Shown here piece after piece: positions 27,259-35,997 of a stretch of DNA of 64,000 nt (positions are counted from its first letter, which is position 1; each line of letters starts with the position of its first letter). The notes under the pieces are model-generated. The model saw only the letters and a list, made by a program, of their open reading frames with translations, was not told the origin of the DNA and searched no databases. The translations under genes and the position numbers were made by a program. This DNA comes from Lachnospiraceae bacterium (lineage in GTDB: Bacteria > Bacillota > Clostridia > Lachnospirales > Lachnospiraceae): NCBI GenBank assembly GCA_910575835.1, contig CAJTGB010000005.1, positions 128,466 through 192,465 of the forward strand, written 5' to 3'.

Positions 27259-27828
27259 CTATAAGATATGTTCCAGTCTGATTATCCTGAAATCCTCCGC
27301 TTCCTTTCCGATCTGACAGAGCAGACGCTTCATACCCCCGTTCTTCACATTGCCGCTAAGAGTCATGGTAATCTGCTGTCTTCCGTCCTTAATCTCCAAC
27401 TGCATCTCCTGGATCCCTACCCGGTTCAGCTTCGCCATATTCACGAAGAGATTCAGATCGCTCTCCTCTAAGCTGCAGCTAAAACCGATCACTATACCGC
27501 TATGCTCTGTATCTGCCGTAAGTCCGGCTTCTTCTAATGCATCTGCTGTGACCTGTTCCTGCATACGGTCTAACAAACCGTATTCATATCTTCTGCAGAC
27601 GCTCATGAGATGCTTCTGAAAAGCGGTGTATTCCTCACGGATCTCTGCATCAATATCCGAAGAACGGCATTCAAGAATCTCCCGTTCCCGTGCGGGCGCA
27701 TACACATCGCCGCCTGAGGCGGACTTCACCTCTGCCACATGCTTCGCGCATTCCATACGCTTTACAAATAATTCTTTTATCTCATTGTCAAGCTTGTCTA
27801 TCTCTGCCCGAATCTCTTCCAAAGTCAT
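27259..27828 (-). CDS. chorismate-mutase-domain (AroQ type) protein
   Basis: A 189-residue protein. The first 85 residues form an AroQ-type all-helical domain (MTLEEIRAEIDKLDNEIKEL, FVKRMECAKHVAEVK, AREREIL). The C-terminal 85 residues have no clear match by eye but show alternating strand and helix segments (IVIGFSCSLEES, EMQLEIKDGRQQITMTLSG) that could be an ACT-like regulatory module. It lies 10 bases behind sdaAA in the same direction, so it is cotranscribed with serine dehydratase. Whether it converts chorismate to prephenate or senses an amino acid is not decided by sequence. Confidence 0.75.
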   Translation of the reverse strand: MTLEEIRAEIDKLDNEIKELFVKRMECAKHVAEVKSASGGDVYAPAREREILECRSSDIDAEIREEYTAFQKHLMSVCRRYEYGLLDRMQEQVTADALEEAGLTADTEHSGIVIGFSCSLEESDLNLFVNMAKLNRVGIQEMQLEIKDGRQQITMTLSGNVKNGGMKRLLCQIGKEAEDFRIIRLEHIL

Positions 27829-27838
27829 ATTATTCTAC

Positions 27839-28708
27839 CTAATCGTTCATTCCCGCTACAACCTCTGCTGCCCTTGGGCTTCCGGCCACACCGCCGATCC
27901 CCGTCTCACGGAGGCTTACATCCATCTTGTCGCCGACTTCCTTCATTGCATCGATCACCTGATCTACCGGTATCTGGCTCACAATTCCGGCAAGCGCCAT
28001 ATCTGCTGCCGCAACTGCGTTAAATGCTCCGCCTACATTCCTCTTTACACAGGGAACCTCTACCAGTCCGCCTACCGGATCGCACACCAATCCCATGAGA
28101 TTCTTAAGCGCCATCGCACAGGCATCCCCGATCTGAGCGGTACTTCCGCCCTTAACATGGCAGATCGCCGCCGCCGCCATACCTGAACCCGAACCGACCT
28201 CAGCCTGGCATCCGCCCGACGCGCCCGCAAGGTATGCGCGGTTCGCAATGATCTGCCCGATACCTGCCGCCACGTACATTGCTTCGATCATCTTCTCCTC
28301 AGGAACATCATATTCCCTGTAATATGTCACAAGGACTGCCGGCAGCACGCCGCATGCACCTGCCGTCGGAGCCGCGACGATACGCTTCATACAGGCATTG
28401 TTACATCCCATCTTAAGTGCATTGGACATTACCTTTGCCATAAAATCTCCGCACAGGGTATCGCCCGCCTCCCTGTATGCGTCTACCAGGCCGCCTTCTT
28501 TTCCTACCATCCTGCTTCTGGACATCAGCTCCGGGTCATAGGCGTCCAGACCGTCCTGCATCGCCTGCCACATACGCTTCATCTCTTTCCAGGAATCTTC
28601 TTCCGTAACGCCGCGCTCTCCGGCATCCTCAAGCTGCACTGCCTTCCAGAACCCGATCCCTTCCTTCTCGCACCTTGACTGTGCTTCTTCCATTGACTGA
28701 TATGACAT
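27839..28708 (-). CDS. sdaAA: L-serine dehydratase, iron-sulfur-dependent, alpha subunit
   Basis: A 289-residue catalytic subunit of the two-component anaerobic L-serine ammonia-lyase, which converts serine to pyruvate and ammonia with a [4Fe-4S] cluster. Family stretches include MGCNNACMKRIVAAPTAGACGVLP and GCQAEVGSGSGMAAAAICHVKGGST, with cysteines for the cluster. It acts with SdaAB encoded 93 bases upstream. The gap between the two genes contains a 12-bp tandem repeat. Confidence 0.95.
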   Translation of the reverse strand: MSYQSMEEAQSRCEKEGIGFWKAVQLEDAGERGVTEEDSWKEMKRMWQAMQDGLDAYDPELMSRSRMVGKEGGLVDAYREAGDTLCGDFMAKVMSNALKMGCNNACMKRIVAAPTAGACGVLPAVLVTYYREYDVPEEKMIEAMYVAAGIGQIIANRAYLAGASGGCQAEVGSGSGMAAAAICHVKGGSTAQIGDACAMALKNLMGLVCDPVGGLVEVPCVKRNVGGAFNAVAAADMALAGIVSQIPVDQVIDAMKEVGDKMDVSLRETGIGGVAGSPRAAEVVAGMND

Positions 28709-28739
28709 ATGCTTCTATATCCTTTCTTTCACTAATTCT

Positions 28740-28775
28740 TTCTTTAATTCTCTCTTTAATTCTTTCTCTTATCCT
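28740..28775. repeat. 12-bp imperfect tandem repeat in the sdaAB-sdaAA gap
   Basis: Three adjacent 12-base units TTTCTTTAATTC, TCTCTTTAATTC and TTTCTCTTATCC, with a looser copy before them. Purine-rich on the transcribed strand, just ahead of the sdaAA ribosome site. Confidence 0.7.
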
Positions 28776-28801
28776 TTCTATCGCTATGTTCTCACCGGAT
28801 A

Positions 28802-29464
28802 TCAATTCGCGAGCAGGAATTTGACACGGATGATCCCCTTCTTGCTCTCCAGCGCTTCCATCGCCTCCTTCGGCACGATCTGGTCTGTCTCGACTACCAT
28901 GACCGCGTAGCCGCCGCGCTTATCCCTGAATACCTGCATGGTTGCAATATTGATCTGCGCATCGCTGAGCGCCGTTGCCACTTCCTTGATCCGCCCCGGC
29001 TCGTCCGCGTTGCGTATGATCAAAGTGTTGCTCTCCCCGCTGAAATTCACATCAATCCCGTCCAGCTTGCATACTCTGATCCGTCCGCCTCCGATCGAAT
29101 AAGCCTGGATCTTCATGGTATTCACACCTTCGGCTTCCATGATGATCTGCGCTGTGTTCGGATGAGCCTCCTTGATATCCTTCGGCTCAATGGTAAATTC
29201 CATTCCCGCCTCCTTCGCGGCCTCAAAACTGTTCGGAATCCTCATATCGTCCGGCTTCATACCCAGAAGACCCGCAATCAGCGCCTTGTCCGTTCCATGT
29301 CCTTTCCCCGTAGCTGCAAATGATCCGTGCAGATATACGGCCGCTTTCTCCGGTTGTCTGCCGAAAAGCTGTCTGGCGATCATCCCGATCCGCGCCGCAC
29401 CCGCTGTGTGTGAGCTGGACGGCCCTACCATGACCGGTCCTAAAATGTCAAATATACTTCCCAT
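28802..29464 (-). CDS. sdaAB: L-serine dehydratase, iron-sulfur-dependent, beta subunit
   Basis: A 220-residue regulatory subunit: N-terminal serine dehydratase beta domain (FDILGPVMVGPSSSHTAGAARIG) and a C-terminal ACT domain from about residue 148 (NTLIIRNADEPGRIKEVATALSD), the usual site for serine sensing. First gene of the sdaAB-sdaAA-chorismate-mutase-like operon, with a good promoter at 29509-29537. Confidence 0.95.
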   Translation of the reverse strand: MGSIFDILGPVMVGPSSSHTAGAARIGMIARQLFGRQPEKAAVYLHGSFAATGKGHGTDKALIAGLLGMKPDDMRIPNSFEAAKEAGMEFTIEPKDIKEAHPNTAQIIMEAEGVNTMKIQAYSIGGGRIRVCKLDGIDVNFSGESNTLIIRNADEPGRIKEVATALSDAQINIATMQVFRDKRGGYAVMVVETDQIVPKEAMEALESKKGIIRVKFLLAN

Positions 29465-29508
29465 TTTCTTTTCCTCTTCCTTTTTTATTTTGACATGTAT
29501 CTTCCTCT

Positions 29509-29537
29509 ATTATACTTGGAATATCTGCCGTTTACAA
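29509..29537 (-). promoter_or_regulatory. promoter of the serine dehydratase operon
   Basis: Minus strand: TTGTAA (29537-29532), 17-base spacer, TATAAT (29514-29509). Confidence 0.7.
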
Positions 29538-29648
29538 TCTGCCGGCTTCATCTTTTTGCATTATTTTTACCGCTTCTTTTCCTCACATCCCGAATCTGTC
29601 CGCATACAATGCAGTAACTAATATAACTATGACAGAAGGACGATAATT

Positions 29649-30578
29649 ATGTATCTTATTTTTCCTTGCATCCTGCTTTTGCTCATCATCTGTGCACTCC
29701 TGATGACGTGGCGCAGGAAAGCGATCACCAGAAAACTCTGCTGCATGCCTGTTCAGGAGAAGCTAAAAAAGCTGAACAGACTTACACAGCCTTTTGGTTT
29801 CAAATATCTCTTATCTCAGGACATCTTTACCTCCTTAAAAGACGCCTGGCAGAGAGATCTGGGATACTGCTGGCTCTACGACCGGCACGCCGCCGCCTTC
29901 GGCATGGTGCTCGACTGCGAGACCATTTACTTCGATTACAGGGATTGTACATGGCTCATCGAACTGTGGAAAGGACAGTACGGGATCAATACCGGCGCCG
30001 AGATCGGGATCTACAAAGCAGACTCCCTCGTTCCGCGAAACCAGAGACGCTCCGCGCTCTTCCATACCGTCCCGGACAAAGATCTCCCGTTCTTTGAATA
30101 TACGCTGTACCGCGGGATGATGCCTGTCTTCCGAACAGCACAAAGGCACTGGTGGCTGACCGGGTTCCGTATGGGGGAATACAGCGAACCTGACGAGCTA
30201 TTCATGAAGGTATCGATCACCTTCCCTTCCACCGAAATGCAGGTCGCATTCGTAAGAGGGCTCATCGACCGCAATTACAAGCCTGAAGACATCTGTATCG
30301 ACCATCAGCAGGTCTGCTTCGACCTATGCGTACCGCACACAAGACAGCCCCGGCGCCCGCACTCCATCCGGGCCGCGTATTCCCAGTGGAAGAACCGGAT
30401 ATTCCTTAAGCTGTACTGCCGCGTTACAAAGCATTTCTGCCTGACATTGGATAAGTTATTATATCTGTACGAATACCTGCCGTTCGCATTCCGGCACATG
30501 CTACGCATACGGACATCCCGCCGTCCGCGCCGTCTGAAATACCGCCGCAGCAAAAGGAGGCACCGGCATGACTGCTGA
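29649..30578 (+). CDS. DUF4474 domain protein, membrane anchored
   Basis: A 309-residue protein with one N-terminal membrane segment (LIFPCILLLLIICALLM), followed by a DUF4474 domain (FGFKYLLSQDIFTSLKDAWQRDLGYCWLYD through the ELWKGQYGINTGAEIGIYK stretch). The C-terminal 60 residues are strongly basic (RTSRRPRRLKYRRSKRRHRH). DUF4474 has no known function. The stop overlaps the metallophosphoesterase start by 11 bases, so the two are translationally coupled and may work together. Function is not assigned. Confidence 0.8.
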   Translation: MYLIFPCILLLLIICALLMTWRRKAITRKLCCMPVQEKLKKLNRLTQPFGFKYLLSQDIFTSLKDAWQRDLGYCWLYDRHAAAFGMVLDCETIYFDYRDCTWLIELWKGQYGINTGAEIGIYKADSLVPRNQRRSALFHTVPDKDLPFFEYTLYRGMMPVFRTAQRHWWLTGFRMGEYSEPDELFMKVSITFPSTEMQVAFVRGLIDRNYKPEDICIDHQQVCFDLCVPHTRQPRRPHSIRAAYSQWKNRIFLKLYCRVTKHFCLTLDKLLYLYEYLPFAFRHMLRIRTSRRPRRLKYRRSKRRHRHDC

Positions 30579-31437
30579 CAGGCGGCTTACGGCTGCCTTC
30601 GCGCATGCTCCTGCATTTCCGCTCTGCCATTCCTCCCGCTACGTCTTATTCAGCGATTGTCACAGGGGATGCGGCACGAATAATGACAACTTCCTGAAAA
30701 ATCAAAACCTGTACTTCGCAGCCTTGCAGCATTATTACAACTGCGGTTTTACCTATATTGAACTGGGCGACGGCGACGAGCTGTGGGAGAACCGTTCTTT
30801 CAAGACGATAAAGGAAATCCATAACAACACCTTCTGGCTGCTGTCCAGGTTCTATGCAGACGGCCGGCTGATCATGCTGTACGGAAATCACGATATCGTC
30901 AAACGCAAGAGACAGTTCACCGGCAAATACTGCTCCTACTACCCCTGCAGCACTTGCCAGGAAAGAGACCTGTTCCCGGGCATTGTCTTCTATTCCGGCG
31001 CCGTCCTGAAGAATACGGCATGGGGACGGGATATCTGCCTGACTCACGGCCACCAGGCTGATTTTTTCAACAGCGTGCTGTGGCGCACCTCCCGGTTTCT
31101 GGTCAGGTATATCTGGAAACCGTTGGAATCAGCCGGCTTCCTGGACCCCACCAGCGCCGCTAAGAACAATATGAAGAAGAAAAAGGTGGAACGTATCCTG
31201 ACCGACTGGGCAGGGAAGAACGACTGCATCCTGATCACAGGGCACACACACCGCCCTATGCTGGATGAAACAGTCTCGTACTGCAATACCGGAAGCTGCG
31301 TACATCCAAGATGTATTACCTGCATGGAAATCGAACAGCTTCAGATATCACTGGTAAAATGGACGATCAAAACACATCCTGACCGCACCCTCTATGTAGC
31401 GCGCGAGGTTCTGTCCGGGCCGTACCGGCTGGGATAG
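30568..31437 (+). CDS. calcineurin-like metallophosphoesterase
   Basis: A 289-residue phosphoesterase with the di-metal motifs in order: FSDCHRG (D-x-H), GDGDE (GD-x-x-E variant), GNHD, LTHGHQ and GHTHR. LpxH/YbbF-like architecture suggests a phosphodiester or pyrophosphate substrate, but this organism should lack lipid A, so the target is unknown. It overlaps the upstream DUF4474 gene. The stop lies inside the first copy of a 35-bp direct repeat shared with the convergent AEC gene end. Confidence 0.88.
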   Translation: MTADRRLTAAFAHAPAFPLCHSSRYVLFSDCHRGCGTNNDNFLKNQNLYFAALQHYYNCGFTYIELGDGDELWENRSFKTIKEIHNNTFWLLSRFYADGRLIMLYGNHDIVKRKRQFTGKYCSYYPCSTCQERDLFPGIVFYSGAVLKNTAWGRDICLTHGHQADFFNSVLWRTSRFLVRYIWKPLESAGFLDPTSAAKNNMKKKKVERILTDWAGKNDCILITGHTHRPMLDETVSYCNTGSCVHPRCITCMEIEQLQISLVKWTIKTHPDRTLYVAREVLSGPYRLG

Positions 31438-31492
31438 AAAGAGACTATGCCAACCCATACCGGCAGGGATAGAGGACGACTATACCAGCCCA
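31423..31492. repeat. 35-bp tandem duplication covering two convergent stop codons
   Basis: Copies at 31423-31457 and 31458-31492, both beginning TACCGGC and ending CCCA, identical at about 28 of 35 positions. The first copy contains the phosphoesterase stop and the second contains the AEC transporter stop. Confidence 0.85.
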
Positions 31493-32424
31493 AGGCTTCT
31501 CAGTATATATAGCCATCCTGTCAATGTAAATGCACTGAACAGAGTTGTCAGCATCACCGCACTGGAAGACAGCACACCCTCATGCCCCATATTCTTCGCC
31601 ATCACGAAGCAGGTCACCGTGGTCGCCGAACCGAGCATCACCAGGATCGCCACTAATTCTTCCTGACGGAATCCAAGCCGCACCGCTGCCGGAAGAAACA
31701 GCGCGCAGAAGCCTACCAGCTTGATAAATGCCGCCGTAGCCGCAGGCCCGACCCTGGCAAACGCTTTGCGAAGATCGAATGCCGCCCCCATCGCCATCAG
31801 CCCCAACGGGGTCGTCACCCCTGCGACCTCCGACACAAGCTTACCCATGATCTTCGGCATAGGAAGCCGAAGCAGCGACCAGATAAGCCCGGCCGCAATT
31901 CCCAGAATGATCGGATTGGTCACGACACCTTTCAAGGTCTTCCTTATCACTCCATTATCCAGACCGCTCTGTCCAGGTTTAAAAAGTGTGAGGACCAATA
32001 CCGCAATGATATTATAGAGAGGTACGCTGCCGATGATCATAAGCGGCGCCATGCCCGCCGTCCCATAGATATTCTGGATAAACGCGATCCCAAGGATCGC
32101 CGCGCTGCTCCGGTAAGACGCCTGGATAAATTCGCCCCTCAGCGACCGGTCCTTCCACAGACATGATATTCCGGCGGATATTGCTATACTGACCACCGTC
32201 GCGCCAAAACAAAACAGCACGAACTTCACATTCCACACTCTATCAAAGTCTACCGTTGCCAGATCTCCAAACAGCAGGAGCGGCAGCGGCACTTTGAACA
32301 CGAACCGGTTCAGCTTCGATGCAAATTCATCGTCCATCCATCCGATCTCATGCAGCACATATCCCAGAACCATCATCAAGAATATGGGAACCGTCGCGTT
32401 CAGGCTGAATATCAGATTTTCCAT
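31480..32424 (-). CDS. AEC-family transporter (auxin efflux carrier fold)
   Basis: A 314-residue membrane protein with about ten hydrophobic segments and AEC hallmarks (MVLGYVLHEIGWMDDEFASKLNRFVFKVPLP at the N-terminus and TTPLGLMAMGAAFDL in the second half). Bacterial members export or import small organic acids such as malate or malonate. Isolated single gene; the substrate is not visible. Confidence 0.9.
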   Translation of the reverse strand: MENLIFSLNATVPIFLMMVLGYVLHEIGWMDDEFASKLNRFVFKVPLPLLLFGDLATVDFDRVWNVKFVLFCFGATVVSIAISAGISCLWKDRSLRGEFIQASYRSSAAILGIAFIQNIYGTAGMAPLMIIGSVPLYNIIAVLVLTLFKPGQSGLDNGVIRKTLKGVVTNPIILGIAAGLIWSLLRLPMPKIMGKLVSEVAGVTTPLGLMAMGAAFDLRKAFARVGPAATAAFIKLVGFCALFLPAAVRLGFRQEELVAILVMLGSATTVTCFVMAKNMGHEGVLSSSAVMLTTLFSAFTLTGWLYILRSLGLV

Positions 32425-32527
32425 ATATCAAACATTCCTTTCCGCCGCTCTTCTCTCTATGATTCCGGCAGGCAAATAACATCTGGATCCGGAGAATTAA
32501 GACAGTCCTAAATTCAAACGGCAATAT

Positions 32528-33019
32528 CTACGTTAAATACTTACAGATTCCAGAATATGCCCGGTAAAGCTCCTCATAGGTCACCCGGCAGTTCGCCGGA
32601 CTTGTAGACGGCAGTACAAACGCCTCCATCCCCGTCTTCGGATAACAGTACCTCTTGTATAACTGCGCCGCCTTGGTTCCGGTCGTGAAGATCGCCCGAA
32701 TATCCGCATATTCCAATATCCGGCTCATATCATTCGGCACCGGATTGCGGATACTGCTGTCGTCCGCACCTTCGATCTCACATCCCGCCAGCACGTCCCA
32801 CACCGCGATCTTATTGCGAAGCGCAAACGCGATCTTGTCCTCCCGTGCAACCGGAAGCTCCTCCCCGCACACATCCGACACTACCTTCCAGAAACGGTTG
32901 CGCGGATGGCCGTAGTAGAAGCCTGTCTCCCGCGACTTAGGGGACGGCATGGTTCCAAGCATCAGGACGCGCGATTCCTCGTTAAAGACAGGGGCAAAAT
33001 CATGTGTAACCTTCATCAT
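32528..33019 (-). CDS. DNA-deoxyinosine glycosylase (uracil-DNA glycosylase superfamily)
   Basis: A 163-residue base-excision repair enzyme of UDG family 6. It carries the GTMPSPKSRETGFYYGHPRNRFW block typical of hypoxanthine-DNA glycosylases (residues 22-44) and LPSTSPANCR near the C-terminus in place of the HPSP loop. It removes deaminated adenine from DNA. The start (ATG 33019 or 33016) lies only two bases after the stop of the truncated ATPase gene, whose last codons supply the ribosome site (GAGGAGATCAATAGG). Confidence 0.9.
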   Translation of the reverse strand: MMKVTHDFAPVFNEESRVLMLGTMPSPKSRETGFYYGHPRNRFWKVVSDVCGEELPVAREDKIAFALRNKIAVWDVLAGCEIEGADDSSIRNPVPNDMSRILEYADIRAIFTTGTKAAQLYKRYCYPKTGMEAFVLPSTSPANCRVTYEELYRAYSGICKYLT

Positions 33020-33021
33020 TC

Positions 33022-34062
33022 CTATTGATCTCCTCGTAATTGATCAGAATCTTCCATCTGACGTTTCGTTGTTTCTGTCGCGTCTGCAAGAATGTCCTGT
33101 ACGATCGCGTTACTGCTGCTGTTCGCCCAATGCGCCTCCATCGGAGCGTCTGACCATACCCGGAGCTTGTCACACTGGTTGATCACATCCCATGGACAAT
33201 ACATATCCGCTTCTCCAAAATGATATCCATCATACCATTCCTTTATCTCATCAAAAGACTTCTCAATTCCATAATAAGAAAGCATATCTCTCACTTCGCA
33301 ATCTGTAAAGCCAAAGTATTCTGCAAACTCCATATCGGATATTGTTCTGACTTTAAAATTATTCAATCCTGTAAAAATACTCTCTTTCGCAATCCTCAAA
33401 CATCCTGTGATAACAGCAAAATAGAGATTAGGATTCGTCTTAAATGCCTGACTGAATATAGATCGGACCAACCTCACCATCTCGGAATAAAAGCCGTCTT
33501 GATATGCTTTATCCAAGGGTACGTCATATTCGTCGATCAGGACAATGACCGGAATACTATAATGCTTGAAAAGCAATTCTGTTAGTAATCTCAAACTCCT
33601 ATGAAGATTGACTGCTTTCTCAAAATTTTCCTCCATCAGACCATTCAGCTTATTCTTATCAATCTGTGTCAGCTTGTCACTCGTCAGAAGAAAATCCAAC
33701 CTCCTTGCCTCTTCACCAATTATACTTCCCAGCATATCGTATGCAGTCCGAAAATCTATACCTTCAACATCCTTAAGGCTGATAGAGATAACCGGATATT
33801 GCCCCATATACCGCTCACAGATCTCAGTCTCCTTCGAAATCTCCAGACCGTCAAAAAGCGCCGGATCCATTCCAATCTCGAAAAAGCTCTTCAGCATATC
33901 CATATTCAGGCTCTTCCCAAACCGCCGGGGCCTTGTGAATAGGTTGACACTTCCTCTTGTATTCACGAGGTCACAGATAAAACCTGTCTTATCGATATAG
34001 TAGAAATTATCTCTCTTGAAGTCCTTAAAATATTCAATCCCTATCGGTAGCTTCTTCATCAT
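33022..34062 (-). CDS. AAA-ATPase-like protein, C-terminally truncated
   Basis: A 346-residue member of the same family as the genes at 9294 and 34230, from a different subfamily (KKLPIGIEYFKDFKRDNFYY, Walker A-like RPRRFGKSLNMDML, Walker B-like VIVLIDEYDVPLDKA). Homology runs to the HWANSSSNAIVQ region and then stops after RQMEDSDQLRGDQ, whereas full-length members continue for about 170 residues into the PD-(D/E)XK nuclease domain. That domain is absent here and the next gene begins at once, so a deletion probably joined them. It may retain ATP binding but not nuclease activity, or be a decaying gene. Confidence 0.8.
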   Translation of the reverse strand: MMKKLPIGIEYFKDFKRDNFYYIDKTGFICDLVNTRGSVNLFTRPRRFGKSLNMDMLKSFFEIGMDPALFDGLEISKETEICERYMGQYPVISISLKDVEGIDFRTAYDMLGSIIGEEARRLDFLLTSDKLTQIDKNKLNGLMEENFEKAVNLHRSLRLLTELLFKHYSIPVIVLIDEYDVPLDKAYQDGFYSEMVRLVRSIFSQAFKTNPNLYFAVITGCLRIAKESIFTGLNNFKVRTISDMEFAEYFGFTDCEVRDMLSYYGIEKSFDEIKEWYDGYHFGEADMYCPWDVINQCDKLRVWSDAPMEAHWANSSSNAIVQDILADATETTKRQMEDSDQLRGDQ

Positions 34063-34229
34063 CCCGCCAATATCCTCCTTGTGGACAGTATAACAACTTT
34101 GGACTATAGATTCAATGTGAAATTCTTTGCCGGCTATGAATAAATCGAAATTCCATAATAACTCTTGATATTATTCTCCATCATAAATATAATAAATAAA
34201 GGGCAAAGACCAACAGGAGTAAAATAATT

Positions 34230-35915
34230 ATGAGTTCATATCTAAACAGTAAAAAGGCAGCATTTCTTTACAAAGACGAATCTCAGGCCACATACTTTGT
34301 TGATAAGACGGCAATGTTCGACGAACTGATTCCTGTCATTGAGCAGACGGCGCTTACGAATACTGCATTGAATACAGCTGTACCTCTCAAGGGAAAGAGT
34401 AACAAATACATTTGTGTTACCAGACCCCGCCGCTTTGGCAAGTCCATGATAGCCAGTATGATCGCGGCTTACCTGGGAAAAGGCAGGAATACACGTCCGG
34501 TTTTTGACCATCTGGCTGTAAGTTCCCGGGAATGGTATCTTTCACACATTAACCAGCACAATGTGATCTATATGGCCCTGAATTCTCTCCCTGCAAACTG
34601 TACATCCTATCAGCAATATATAGACCGAATCAGCAAACGCCTGCTGCGCGACCTAAAAGTAGCTTATCCAGCCGTTGAATCTACTGAAGACGACGCCGTA
34701 TGGGATGTCTTGAACGATATTCTCGAATCAGAGGATGAGGACACAAAATTTATCTTTGTGTTAGACGAATGGGATTTTATTTTTCACAGAGATTTTGTGA
34801 CAGAAAAAGACAAGGCCAACTACATTGATTTCCTGAGCAATCTGTTAAAAGACCAACCTTATGTAGAACTTGCATATATGACTGGTATACTTCCGATTGC
34901 CAAATATTCCAGCGGCTCCGAATTAAACATGTTCTATGAATACACTATGGCTTCCGAAGAGAGATTCAGTGAATACTTCGGTTTCACAGAAGAAGAGGCC
35001 AATATGCTCTTTGCCAGGTATCAGGCTCTAACCAGCACTCCCCATATCACTCTGACCGGACTGCAGATGTGGTATAACGGTTATCATACAAAAAGCGGGA
35101 AACGGGTCTATAATCCCCGTTCCATTGTCGCCGCACTGACCAACAACAATCTGGGGAATTACTGGACAAGTTCCGGACCTTATGATGAGATTTATTACTA
35201 TGTAAAACATAACATTTCCGCCGTAAGAAAGGATCTGGCGCTGATGATATCCGGAATTCCGGTTCAGGCAAATATCCAGGAATATGCTGCGACATCCATG
35301 AACCTGGCAACCCGTAATGAGATCTTTTCCGCTATGGTCGTATATGGTTTCCTTAATTATGAAAAAGGCTATGTAAGCGTTCCGAACCAAGAGCTTATGC
35401 AGCGTTTTGAAGAGATGTTAAAGAAGGAACCCTCTTTGGGATATGTATACAAACTCGCCGAGAAATCCGAAGCAATGCTCAAGGCAACTCTTGACGGCGA
35501 TATTACAACAATGCTTGATATTCTGGAGTTTGCACATAATACAGAAATCCCTCTGCTGGCTTATAACAATGAAGCCGACCTGGCAGCGCTCATAAATCTT
35601 GTCTATCTTGCTGCAAGAGATTATTACCGGATCGTGCGAGAGGATAAGGCAGGAATAGGATATGTTGATTTCATCTTCTATCCGGAGACGGATCACAGCG
35701 CAGACAGCATCATTCTGGAATTAAAGGTCGGCCATACGGCAGAAAAAGCGATTGAGCAGATAAAACAGAAAAAATATGCTTTGAACTTTGAAGGGACACT
35801 TGGTCAAACATCTAAATATACTGGACGTGTTCTGGGTGTTGGTATCGCTTACGATAAAAATACAAAAAAACATAGCTGTAAGATTGAAGTATTGAAGAGA
35901 AAGTATAGCAGATGA
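34230..35915 (+). CDS. AAA-ATPase-like / PD-(D/E)XK nuclease domain protein
   Basis: A 561-residue full-length paralogue of the 9294-10955 gene. Walker A-like RPRRFGKS, Walker B-like FIFVLDEWDF, and the nuclease core GYVDFIFYP then IILELKVGH. Many long identical stretches are shared with the first copy. The divergent neighbour is the truncated relative, and a Uma2-type nuclease gene follows in the same direction, so this is a small cluster of restriction-like folds. The role is unknown; a defence or mobile-element-associated function is speculation. Confidence 0.88.
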   Translation: MSSYLNSKKAAFLYKDESQATYFVDKTAMFDELIPVIEQTALTNTALNTAVPLKGKSNKYICVTRPRRFGKSMIASMIAAYLGKGRNTRPVFDHLAVSSREWYLSHINQHNVIYMALNSLPANCTSYQQYIDRISKRLLRDLKVAYPAVESTEDDAVWDVLNDILESEDEDTKFIFVLDEWDFIFHRDFVTEKDKANYIDFLSNLLKDQPYVELAYMTGILPIAKYSSGSELNMFYEYTMASEERFSEYFGFTEEEANMLFARYQALTSTPHITLTGLQMWYNGYHTKSGKRVYNPRSIVAALTNNNLGNYWTSSGPYDEIYYYVKHNISAVRKDLALMISGIPVQANIQEYAATSMNLATRNEIFSAMVVYGFLNYEKGYVSVPNQELMQRFEEMLKKEPSLGYVYKLAEKSEAMLKATLDGDITTMLDILEFAHNTEIPLLAYNNEADLAALINLVYLAARDYYRIVREDKAGIGYVDFIFYPETDHSADSIILELKVGHTAEKAIEQIKQKKYALNFEGTLGQTSKYTGRVLGVGIAYDKNTKKHSCKIEVLKRKYSR

Positions 35916-35997
35916 TGCCTGTCTTGTAACAGGAAATATAAAACATTTTCCATTAAGAACACATATTGTAAAGTATCCAAGAAAGGAAGTGTATATT

